A stretch of DNA of 64,000 nt from Leucobacter viscericola (GTDB taxonomy: Bacteria; Actinomycetota; Actinomycetes; Actinomycetales; Microbacteriaceae), in NCBI RefSeq assembly GCF_011299575.1, contig NZ_CP049863.1:1426001-1490000 (forward strand). Reading direction: 5' to 3'. Numbering within the stretch: position 1 is the stretch's first letter; each line of letters starts with the position of its first letter. The position numbers were made by a program, and so were the translations under genes. Positions 1 to 7,685 of the stretch are shown piece by piece. Below the pieces are notes generated by a model. That model saw nothing but the letters and a program-made list of their open reading frames with translations. It was not told where the DNA came from and made no database searches.

Positions 1-52
1 CGTTTTAGTACCAGAAACTGACCCGCGAATTTGGGCTACGGGCCAGGACCTA

Positions 53-100
53 CCGGCCCACCGGCCCACCGGCCCACCGGCCCACCGGCCCACCGGCCCA
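53..100. repeat. Six perfect tandem copies of an 8-bp unit
   Basis: The unit CCGGCCCA occurs six times without a mismatch. It lies downstream of the first gene (which reads leftward) and upstream of nothing recognisable. Each unit contains the self-complementary CCGG, so the array can fold. No spacers are present, so it is not CRISPR. Copy number is likely to vary between strains. Confidence 0.9.
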
Positions 101-262
101 CAATAAGCCCGGGCATAAAAAATACCGAGCCGCAGAAACGCCTCTCGGCGGAAGGCCGCTCGAGGCGGCAAAAATTGGAGCCCGGGGTTACTGCGGCCCG
201 GCAGCTACGAGTTTAGCGTAGGCAGCCCGATCCTGACCACTCCCCGACCAATCACGCGCGGC

Positions 263-312
263 GTGAACGCAAGTCAACATTATGGTCGACCATACGGTTG
301 AGTTGCGTTCAC
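263..312 (-). repeat. 50-bp imperfect palindrome, copy A (likely terminator)
   Basis: The arms begin GTGAACGC and end GCGTTCAC, around a 6-nt centre (GTCGAC). The element spans the stop codon (309-311) of the leftward gene and the bases just after it, which fits a transcription terminator or mRNA 3'-end structure. A second element of exactly the same length and similar sequence lies at 41648-41697, also after the end of a leftward gene. Confidence 0.7.
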
Positions 313-938
313 TCCAGCGTGCCGTCGCGCCAGCGCGTGGCGCCACCGTGCAAATCGTGGGCAAAGGTTGAGTAGCGCAGCGCCCTTGTGGTGAGCATCG
401 CCGCGTGCTCGTCGTCGTTATTGTCGCGCGAATCCGCGAGATCGGCGGCTCCCAGCGACATGATCCTGCAGTAGCTGGCCGCACGTTCGAGTGCGTCGCC
501 GAGGTCACCGGTGAAGGCACCCCTCAGGATCGTGTCGCACAGCTCCGTGATCGAGGCTGGCGTCGCGGGCTCTGCCACTCCCGCAACGATGGGGTCAATC
601 GTCACCGCGATTGCGGCACCGCGTCGGTACAGCTCCGCGGTCAGCTCAGGATCGGCTCCCGCCACTCGCCGCAGCAGATACAGCCGCCAAAGAACCCCCG
701 CAAGCGAGTGCGCTCCCTGGTGCGCCCACAACTCAGCAATGTCGTTCAGACCGCTACCCGAGGCCAGCTGCACCACCCGCTCGACGATCACCGGATCGGC
801 CCCCTTGCGCACTCGATCGAGCAACGCCCAGGAGGTCTCCTGTGCAATGCGGTGCGATGCCCCGGGTTCATCTGAACCGATCAGCCAGTCAAAACTGTAA
901 CTCGGCAGCAGGACGGGACGTGGGTGCTCTCGACTCAA
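309..938 (-). CDS. Conserved actinobacterial protein of unknown function
   Basis: A 209-residue soluble protein with no signal peptide or membrane helix. The start is a TTG with a strong ribosome site (AAGGAG) eight bases before it. The N-terminus carries a 'SFDWLIG' patch and the body is rich in alanine and leucine, probably all helical. I recall similar proteins of about 200 residues in Microbacteriaceae that databases sometimes label 'DNA-directed RNA polymerase subunit beta'; nothing in this sequence supports a polymerase role, and that label is probably an error passed between genomes. It stands alone on this strand and ends inside a 50-bp palindrome that may be its terminator. Function unknown. 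Confidence 0.75.
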   Translation of the reverse strand: MSREHPRPVLLPSYSFDWLIGSDEPGASHRIAQETSWALLDRVRKGADPVIVERVVQLASGSGLNDIAELWAHQGAHSLAGVLWRLYLLRRVAGADPELTAELYRRGAAIAVTIDPIVAGVAEPATPASITELCDTILRGAFTGDLGDALERAASYCRIMSLGAADLADSRDNNDDEHAAMLTTRALRYSTFAHDLHGGATRWRDGTLE

Positions 939-1230
939 CGGTCTCCTTCAATTAGTTCAGGATCGCGGATCCTCAATTCGGATCAGCGACCCGGCGAGTA
1001 TACGCCGCATGCCTGATCTAGAGGTCAACATTGTTTTTGTAATAGAAAATCTTTCGATTTTCAAGTATGCAAAATTACTACTTACGACCCCTCTTTGACT
1101 ACGCAGAATGGGGAAAACAACTACGTATATCTCTTGTCGCGCGTAACTTCTGGACTTCATCAGATGACATCTTGGACCTGTAGCCCCCGGGCACGTCCCA
1201 GAATTTCGATCCAATGACGGAGAAACTGCT

Positions 1231-3537
1231 GTGCGAATAACGTCGCTGTCTAGAACACGCATTGTCTTAATGGTCGCCATGACCGCACTCGTAGCGCTGT
1301 GCGCGACGTTCCTTCCCCAAGTTTCAAGCCCGGGTGCGCGCGCAGATGTTCCCTGCGCAGAAGACGCACTCACCACACGATTCGATCGCTCACTCACAAA
1401 CGATGAGCTCATTCGCTACAGCGCCCACATCGTGCAGAACGGCGAGGTTGTCTACGACGGAACAGGCGGCGGGCAACCGGCGTCTGCGCGAATCTGGTCG
1501 GGGAGCAAGTGGCTCACCTCTGCCACAATCCTTCGCCTGCAGGAGCTCGGGATGCTCGACATCACGGCTCCCATCTCGACGTACCTGCCCGCCGGAACAG
1601 TGTTTTACGGCTCCAACGGGTCAATCACTCTAGAGCAGCTGCTCTCACACACCTCGGGGCTCAATGAAGCGCTGCTCCCCTCGGGCGTCAGCGATCCCGC
1701 CCTCTTGGCAGCCCCGCTCCTGGCCGGAGCACCGCAGTTCGCTGCGGGAGCGCAATTCCTGTACATGAACGGCGACTACGAGGTCGCGGCCTACATTGGG
1801 CAGCTTGTTGTTCAGTCGGCCACCGGCGCCGCAACCTTGCCGTCGTGGGATTCTGTCTTCCACACTTACATTGGCGATCCGCTCGGCATGACCGCAACGA
1901 CGTTCTCCTACAACGCGCTCGGCCGCGGCACAGCGGCTGCCGGCGCAACCTCAACCTCCGCCGACTACGGCAAGTTTCTCGCTGCGATCCTCGCAAATGA
2001 CGGATCCCTCCTCACCCCGGCAAGCATCGCATCGATGAAGACCCCGCGCATATCTTGGTCTCCCGCTGCCGCATCTGCGCGCGGCCAGTCGGGCACCATC
2101 GGCTACGGGCTCGGCGTGTGGCTCAACGATTACAACAATGATGGCGTCGCGGATGCCTACAACAGCGCGGGCATGGGTGGTGGAGTCGCGAGCTGGGGCT
2201 TCATCGACACTCTCAGCAACGCGTACGGCATGATCATGGGAACGCCCAGCACCCAGTCGGGCACCGCTTCGTCTTCGAAAACGTTCATCGATCTTGCGGG
2301 CAACATCGTTGGAATCCTGCGCGAACCCTGCCCGGTCGGCAACTTCAACGTCACCAAGACCGTGAGCGGCGCAGGATCCAGCCTCGTACCTGCAGCGACT
2401 ACATTCACGGTGAACTACAGCTACAACAACGTGGGAACCCCGGTCACCGGAACACTCTCGGTGAAGAACGGCGAGACCAAGGGCCTCACAGCCCTCCCCA
2501 CCGGAACCGTGGTCACGCTTTCTGAAGCGGCGCCGACCCCGATCGCGGGGGTCGTGTACGGCACCCCCGTCTTCTCCGGCAGCGGTGTCACAGTCTCGGG
2601 ATCAAGCGCGACATTCACCATCGGCGACGGCACGACCGTCAACGTCGGCCTCGAAAACCCCACCACACTCGCACCACCAACTCTTGGCAGCTTCGACGTA
2701 ACCAAGACCGTAACCGGCACTGGATCCGGCCTCGTACCGGCGACAACCGGGTTCACGGTGAACTACAGCTACGACAACGCGGGAGCCCCTGTTTCCGGAA
2801 CACTCTCGGTCAAGAACGGCGAAACGAAGGGTCTCACCGACCTTCCAAAGGGAACCATCGTCACGCTCTCCGAAGCGACTCCAACACCGGTCACGGACGT
2901 CACCTATGGCGAGCCCGTATTCTCCGGCAACGGCGTGACGGTCTCGGGTTCAAGCGCAACCTTTACGATCGGTGATGACACGACGGTCCATGTGAGCCTT
3001 GAGAACCCCACAACCAAGACTCCGCCGCCACCGGTTGTGGTCGACCACTTCGGAGACTTTGAAGTTACGAAGAAGGTTACGGGTAACGGATCCTCGCTCG
3101 TTCCCGCCACGACCAGGTTCTCCGTCAAGTACAGCTACCAGAAGTCGGGCAAGGTAGTGAGTGGATCTCTCGCCGTAAAGAACGGTGAGACCCAGGGCCT
3201 CGCGAATATCCCGACCGGAACCATCGTCACGCTCTCCGAGGCGAAGCCTTCCGCGGTCACCGGTGTGAGCTTCGGCACCCCCGTGTTCTCAGGTAGCGGT
3301 GTCACGGTAACCGAGACTGGTGCAAAAGTTACGATTGGTGATGGCACCACGGTCAAGGTTTCGCTCGAGAACCCCACCAAGGCGACTCCCCCGGGAACGA
3401 GCACCACAACGTTCTCGCCGACTGGCCTGGCCGTCACCGGCTCAACCGGTGTCGGGATCCTCGTCGGGATTGGGGCGCTCCTTGCACTTGCGGGTGGAGC
3501 CCTCGTGATGCGGCGCAAGCGCTACAGAAAGGTCTAG
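1231..3537 (+). CDS. Sortase-anchored serine hydrolase (beta-lactamase/penicillin-binding fold) with three DUF5979 modules
   Basis: 768 residues, GTG start after a GGAG ribosome site. Residues 1-39 form a signal peptide ending 'GARADV'. Residues about 45-365 are a class C beta-lactamase-type serine hydrolase: the SxxK nucleophile motif is S90-G-S-K93, the YxN motif is Y178-M-N180, and 'LLSHTSGL' near 137 is typical of the family. Three DUF5979 repeats of about 108 residues follow; each begins 'F(D/N/E)VTK' and ends 'LENPT'. The C-terminus has LAVTG at 733-737, a hydrophobic helix and an RRKRYRK tail, a sortase sorting signal. It is probably exported and fixed to the wall, with the DUF5979 repeats as a stalk. 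The substrate (peptidoglycan peptide, ester or D-amino acid peptide) cannot be told from sequence. Confident of fold and anchoring, not of reaction. Confidence 0.85.
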   Translation: MRITSLSRTRIVLMVAMTALVALCATFLPQVSSPGARADVPCAEDALTTRFDRSLTNDELIRYSAHIVQNGEVVYDGTGGGQPASARIWSGSKWLTSATILRLQELGMLDITAPISTYLPAGTVFYGSNGSITLEQLLSHTSGLNEALLPSGVSDPALLAAPLLAGAPQFAAGAQFLYMNGDYEVAAYIGQLVVQSATGAATLPSWDSVFHTYIGDPLGMTATTFSYNALGRGTAAAGATSTSADYGKFLAAILANDGSLLTPASIASMKTPRISWSPAAASARGQSGTIGYGLGVWLNDYNNDGVADAYNSAGMGGGVASWGFIDTLSNAYGMIMGTPSTQSGTASSSKTFIDLAGNIVGILREPCPVGNFNVTKTVSGAGSSLVPAATTFTVNYSYNNVGTPVTGTLSVKNGETKGLTALPTGTVVTLSEAAPTPIAGVVYGTPVFSGSGVTVSGSSATFTIGDGTTVNVGLENPTTLAPPTLGSFDVTKTVTGTGSGLVPATTGFTVNYSYDNAGAPVSGTLSVKNGETKGLTDLPKGTIVTLSEATPTPVTDVTYGEPVFSGNGVTVSGSSATFTIGDDTTVHVSLENPTTKTPPPPVVVDHFGDFEVTKKVTGNGSSLVPATTRFSVKYSYQKSGKVVSGSLAVKNGETQGLANIPTGTIVTLSEAKPSAVTGVSFGTPVFSGSGVTVTETGAKVTIGDGTTVKVSLENPTKATPPGTSTTTFSPTGLAVTGSTGVGILVGIGALLALAGGALVMRRKRYRKV

Positions 3538-3561
3538 CTAGGTCACCTGGCTACTGAGACG

Positions 3562-3596
3562 GGCGGTGCGGACATTGTTGTCCGCACCGCCTTTTT
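3562..3596 (+). terminator. Rho-independent terminator
   Basis: A perfect 13-bp GC-rich stem (3562-3574 with 3579-3591) closes a 4-base loop (TTGT) and is followed by TTTTT. It ends the serine hydrolase transcript 25 bases after the stop codon. Confidence 0.9.
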
Positions 3597-3797
3597 GGCC
3601 TCCAAGAGCAAACTACTTAGTCACCCTAGGTACACCACTTACTTTTCCAAGAAAAGCACTTCCGTCTGAGTCAAACATCACTTCACTGAGCAAATTTACC
3701 GAAATCATTTCGATTCCATCAAGTTGAATGAACACTGTGACATCCGCTCCATGGAACAGGGCGGACGGAACATCAACATCTAGGGGAAAGAATTATC

Positions 3798-6137
3798 TTG
3801 AGTAAATTTAAGAGAATTGTCGGCATGGTTGCACTGGGCGCTGTTGCGCTCGGCGCGGCTGGCGTCGGCACAATCGCCTCGCCCGCGAACGCGGTTGAGG
3901 CACCGAGTCTCACAAAAGTAGACCGCATGGAAGGCCACTGGACTTTCTTTAGCTATGACGGGACCCGCGCGCCCGTCGCATACCAATACGGCCTCAACAA
4001 GAGCGGTTACTTTAACTTTGATTACACGGACTGGGACGTAAACCGGACCGATATGCCGCAATCGCTCATCGACCTCGCTGGTGTTGTCTCAATGCCCGCA
4101 GTGGGCAAGACAGGCGAGATCATGGTCGGCACAAACCGGCAGTGCTTCCAGTACTTTCCTGCCGATACAAACAGAATCAGGACTAGCACGTGCGATGGTT
4201 CTGCTGCGCAGCAGTTTGACATCGTCGACACCGGTAACGGGAACAACACCTTCTACGTAATGCAGGGTGGCCTCTACCTCACCGACATGAGCGGCTTCGG
4301 TGTGATGTCCAGCAAGTGGAATCGAACCCACGCTTTCTATCTCCCCCCTTTCTCGCCAGTCGCAGACTCGACGGTCTCTCTGGCAGATGCCACCGGCACT
4401 GTCGGTGACGTTTCGGTCACCTACGGCCAGGCTGCCTCGGTCAGCGTGCCGGTAACTGATGCGCCGCCTTACTCGAGCATTGTCGTATCCGTTGACGGTG
4501 TTGCACAACCCGCCGTCAAGGTGAACACCACCACTCCAAAGGTCACGCTGCCAGCCGGCGCATACCCGGCTGGTGAGCACGACATCACAGCCTCACTCGT
4601 CAACACGGGTGACAACTCCACCGTGTACGCAATCAGCTCCGCAAAGCTGCGGGTGGCACAGGCCGCCTCAACTACTTCACTGGAACTCGGTGAAGACTTC
4701 GTCTCGGTCACGGGCAAGGTTGCTGGCCAGTACGGCACCATCCCAACCGGAACCGTCACTCTCACCTTCGAGGGCAAGACTGTTGGAACCGCAACTCTCG
4801 CAGCAGATGGCACCTACTCGACCACCCTTACGGGATGGTCTGCAACGGGCATTCTTGAGCGCGACCTCATTGCGAACTATGCCGGTGACACAAACCACAC
4901 CGCTTCCAGCGTGACCGTAGCGGTTCCCGCAAACCATGCAGAACCAACCGTCACCCTGGGTGACGGCGACGGTAAGGCTGGCGACGTAACGGTGACCTAT
5001 GGCCAGCCGGCAAAAATCGGAGTTGCGGTAACCGATGCCCCCGCTAATTCGAGCGTTGTTGTTTGGGTCGACGGCCTCGCGCAGACCCCTGTCGCGTTGA
5101 CAGGCACCACTGCGACTATCACGGTTCCTGCAGGCGCTTACACCGCGGGCGACCACAAGGTCACCATGACCCTCGTTGATGCGGCTACCGGTTCTACGCT
5201 GTACGCGTCGGGTGACGCGAAGTTGATCGTGAAGCAGGCGACCACCAAGACCACAGTCGCGCTAAATAAGGATCAGAAGTCAGTTGCTGGCAAGGTCACC
5301 GCACAGTACGGCACGATTCCGACCGGTACCGTTACCCTCACGTTCGAGGGCAAGCAAGTTGGCACAGCGACCGTCGCGAAAGATGGCAGCTACAAGGCCA
5401 CGCTGACCGGCTGGACTATCCCGGCCAAGGCCACAAAGCGCACCCTCCTTGCAAACTACGCGGGCGACAAGAACCACGTAAAGTCAACCGTGTCGCAGGT
5501 CGTCACTGTTGATGGGTCGAAGGTTCCGGGCGGTCTCTGCTCTGCTCCTCGTCCGATCCCTGTGTTCGCTGACACCCCTCTCGCTCACAAGTTCTACAAA
5601 GAGATCGACTGGATGGAGTGCATGAAGTACTCGACCGGATGGCGCCAGCCCGTTGGCAAGCCGCTCTACAAGCCTGCCGACAATCTGGAGCGTCAGGCAA
5701 TGGCAGCGTTCATCTTCCGTATGGAAGCTCCTAAGAGCTACAAGGCACCTGCCGTGTCACCGTTTGCTGATGTGAAGCCGGGCGACTCCTATTACAAGGA
5801 GATCGCGTGGATGTACGAAGCGAAGCTCTCCACTGGCTACAAGGAAGCCGCTGGCAAGCCGACGTTCCGCCCGCACGATTCCCTCTCACGTGAAGCAATG
5901 GCGGCGTTTATCTACCGCCTCGAGGCTCCCAAGAACTACAAGGCACCTGCGGTGTCACCGATGGCTGATATGAAGCCCGGAATGTCGTTCTACAAGGAGA
6001 TCTCGTGGATGTACGACGTGAAGCTCTCGACCGGCAACAAGACCGCGACCGGCAAGGAGTACTGGCCTAAGGACAACCTGTCGCGTCAAGCGATGGCAGC
6101 GTTCATCTACCGCCTGGTGCTCGACTACCGCGCCTAA
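3798..6137 (+). CDS. Secreted surface protein with Ig-like repeats and three SLH-like domains
   Basis: 779 residues. TTG start at 3798, with AGGGGAAAG about eight bases before it. Signal peptide at residues 1-33, ending 'ASPANAVEA'. Residues about 110-185 resemble half of a ricin-type trefoil (a 'QCFQYF...CDGSAAQQFDIV' pattern). Two pairs of Ig-like modules follow; the second module of each pair carries the 'GTIPTGTVTLTFEGK' sequence of Big_3/Ig-like domains. From about residue 590 there are three SLH-like repeats with 'FADV..F/YYKEI.WM....STGY' and 'SREAMAAFIYRLEAP'. There is no LPXTG motif, so attachment is probably through the SLH-like repeats to a wall polymer. It may be an adhesin or wall-layer component. 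Two other proteins in the window end in the same module. Confidence 0.85.
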   Translation: MSKFKRIVGMVALGAVALGAAGVGTIASPANAVEAPSLTKVDRMEGHWTFFSYDGTRAPVAYQYGLNKSGYFNFDYTDWDVNRTDMPQSLIDLAGVVSMPAVGKTGEIMVGTNRQCFQYFPADTNRIRTSTCDGSAAQQFDIVDTGNGNNTFYVMQGGLYLTDMSGFGVMSSKWNRTHAFYLPPFSPVADSTVSLADATGTVGDVSVTYGQAASVSVPVTDAPPYSSIVVSVDGVAQPAVKVNTTTPKVTLPAGAYPAGEHDITASLVNTGDNSTVYAISSAKLRVAQAASTTSLELGEDFVSVTGKVAGQYGTIPTGTVTLTFEGKTVGTATLAADGTYSTTLTGWSATGILERDLIANYAGDTNHTASSVTVAVPANHAEPTVTLGDGDGKAGDVTVTYGQPAKIGVAVTDAPANSSVVVWVDGLAQTPVALTGTTATITVPAGAYTAGDHKVTMTLVDAATGSTLYASGDAKLIVKQATTKTTVALNKDQKSVAGKVTAQYGTIPTGTVTLTFEGKQVGTATVAKDGSYKATLTGWTIPAKATKRTLLANYAGDKNHVKSTVSQVVTVDGSKVPGGLCSAPRPIPVFADTPLAHKFYKEIDWMECMKYSTGWRQPVGKPLYKPADNLERQAMAAFIFRMEAPKSYKAPAVSPFADVKPGDSYYKEIAWMYEAKLSTGYKEAAGKPTFRPHDSLSREAMAAFIYRLEAPKNYKAPAVSPMADMKPGMSFYKEISWMYDVKLSTGNKTATGKEYWPKDNLSRQAMAAFIYRLVLDYRA

Positions 6138-6169
6138 CCAGCAGTAATCCCGGTTCCGAACCGGAACGA

Positions 6170-6218
6170 GACCTCCGGTTGTGGAGAAGCGATCAATGCC
6201 TCTCCACGACCGGAGGTC
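6170..6218. terminator. Long-stem hairpin terminator without U-tract
   Basis: An 18-bp stem with one mismatch (6170-6187 with 6201-6218) around a 13-base loop, 32 bases after the stop of the SLH-like protein gene. It has no T run, only TT. A shorter dyad (CGGTTCCGAACCG) lies just before it. The layout matches hairpins at 22077-22126 and 23301-23350. Confidence 0.75.
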
Positions 6219-6273
6219 TTACTGCGTTCAAGAACCCGACAAACTTTCAAACTGTAATACCCAAGGAACCAGA

Positions 6274-6657
6274 ATGACGACAAAACCTATCCCCACTTCC
6301 TCAGGCAGCTACGCAACGCTAACCGGAACCACAATCACCGCCGGCTCGAAAGTCATCACAAAGCAGGGTTGTGTGGTCATCGAAGATGGACACATCGGCC
6401 TTCTGCGCGAGAACGGCGACCTGATTGATAGCGCCCCCGTGAGCGACTTGGTCGTCAAAGCCGGTTTCCTCTATTCGATGACGTCAATCCTTCTGCTCAC
6501 CCTCAACGGAAAGAAGTATCGAGTCATGCTGGTCTGGGAAAAACTGATCAACGCCGGGTTCGGCGACGAGCAGGCAAAGGAAGCCCAGTTCGCAGAAAAC
6601 AAGCGCTTTGCCACGGTCGTGCAGTCACTTGGAGGACAGGTCAAGGGCGTGAAGTGA
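6274..6657 (+). CDS. Small conserved protein of unknown function
   Basis: 127 residues from the ATG at 6274, which has AAGGAACC before it; longer reading frames would start inside the terminator hairpin and are unlikely. The middle ('VVIEDGHIGLLRENGDLIDSA') followed by a hydrophobic strand and 'LNGKKYRVMLVW' suggests a small beta-rich fold similar to a PH- or GRAM-like domain; this is impression only. There is no signal peptide. Its last bases overlap the next gene's start (GTGA), so the two are translationally coupled and probably work together. Confidence 0.7.
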   Translation: MTTKPIPTSSGSYATLTGTTITAGSKVITKQGCVVIEDGHIGLLRENGDLIDSAPVSDLVVKAGFLYSMTSILLLTLNGKKYRVMLVWEKLINAGFGDEQAKEAQFAENKRFATVVQSLGGQVKGVK

Positions 6658-7460
6658 GCCGGGAGCCGCTGGCTCCTCCTGCCTCGATCCGGTCCTACTG
6701 CGAGTCCCGGGGGTTTACCCTCCGGGACTCGTTGATCGATCCACCTTTTTCTGGAGTCCTCTTCCGTTCACGCGGTCACGTTGAGTTTTCCTCGGTCATT
6801 GATGCGAGCAACTCGAACAGTCCTTTCGTGCTCGCGCAAGTGCGCAACCGAAAGTTCACAAGCCCAAGGGTCGCTGCACTCATCATCCCCCTGCCTCGGC
6901 CAGTTCCAAACCTCATTTGCGCGAGCACCCGAGGTAGCCTATTTTCTAGGCTCGGCATCTCCATACACCCGAGCCAACGGCTCTCGCTCGAAGGAAACTT
7001 CAACTCCCATTTCACCCTCTACTGCCCCAAGCAGTTTGCGCACGATGCTCTCTATGTGTTGACCCCCGATTTGATGGCGCACCTCATCGATATCGAGGGT
7101 GTGCGAGACATCGAGTTTGTCGATGACAGGATCATTCTTTATTTCCCGGTCAGAGTCATGTATGCGAACGGCCAATTAGATGACGCGGCGACTCTCGTGC
7201 GAGCCGTAGAAAGCACACTCCGCAGGCAGACTGAGTTATACAGTGACTCGACTCAGGAAGCCGGCCTACACAAGGATCCTTTTCGTCGCGCCCAACTCAC
7301 GACGCATCAAGCACAAAGCCGTGTGATCAGCAATACAGGCAGACGCATCCGAACCAGAGCCACAAAGTGGCAACGGGCTGGACAGATCCTCGGCGGAACC
7401 GCAATGGCCCTCGCAGCCGCCTACTGGGTGACCACGGTTGCGAGCACTTTACTTCCCTAA
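6654..7460 (+). CDS. Tail-anchored membrane protein of unknown function
   Basis: 268 residues. The GTG start overlaps the stop of the preceding gene, with GGAGGACAGG about 15 bases before it. The first 180 residues look soluble, including 'FTLYCPKQFAHDALYVLTPDLMAHLID', a pattern I associate with a Microbacteriaceae family of unknown role. Residues about 244-265 are a single hydrophobic helix right at the C-terminus, giving a tail-anchored protein facing the cytoplasm. Basic, Arg/Thr-rich stretch before the helix. Function unknown; the tight coupling to the preceding small protein suggests a two-component membrane unit. Confidence 0.7.
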   Translation: MSREPLAPPASIRSYCESRGFTLRDSLIDPPFSGVLFRSRGHVEFSSVIDASNSNSPFVLAQVRNRKFTSPRVAALIIPLPRPVPNLICASTRGSLFSRLGISIHPSQRLSLEGNFNSHFTLYCPKQFAHDALYVLTPDLMAHLIDIEGVRDIEFVDDRIILYFPVRVMYANGQLDDAATLVRAVESTLRRQTELYSDSTQEAGLHKDPFRRAQLTTHQAQSRVISNTGRRIRTRATKWQRAGQILGGTAMALAAAYWVTTVASTLLP

Positions 7461-7685
7461 GTAACCACCGCAGCTCCCCGAACCCCACGGTCAGAACCCT
7501 CAACACTGTTACGTAGTGAGAACGAACCACACGCACTTCAGTAGAGATCACAGCAGAAACCGTACGTACTTCTTGTGGGCCGCTACGGGGGTTTGACGAA
7601 ACAAACGCACGTGCGCGATTCCATGCCGCATGCTCGATTCCGGGGCACTCAGTCATGTTTCATCCAAAACTTAGGGGATAGTAGA

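Noticed and set aside
53..100. CRISPR-like array
   Set aside because: Units are contiguous with no spacers, and no cas genes are present.
31..216. Rightward frame across the 8-bp repeats
   Set aside because: Codes for a proline/histidine-rich repeat only because of the array; no start signal.
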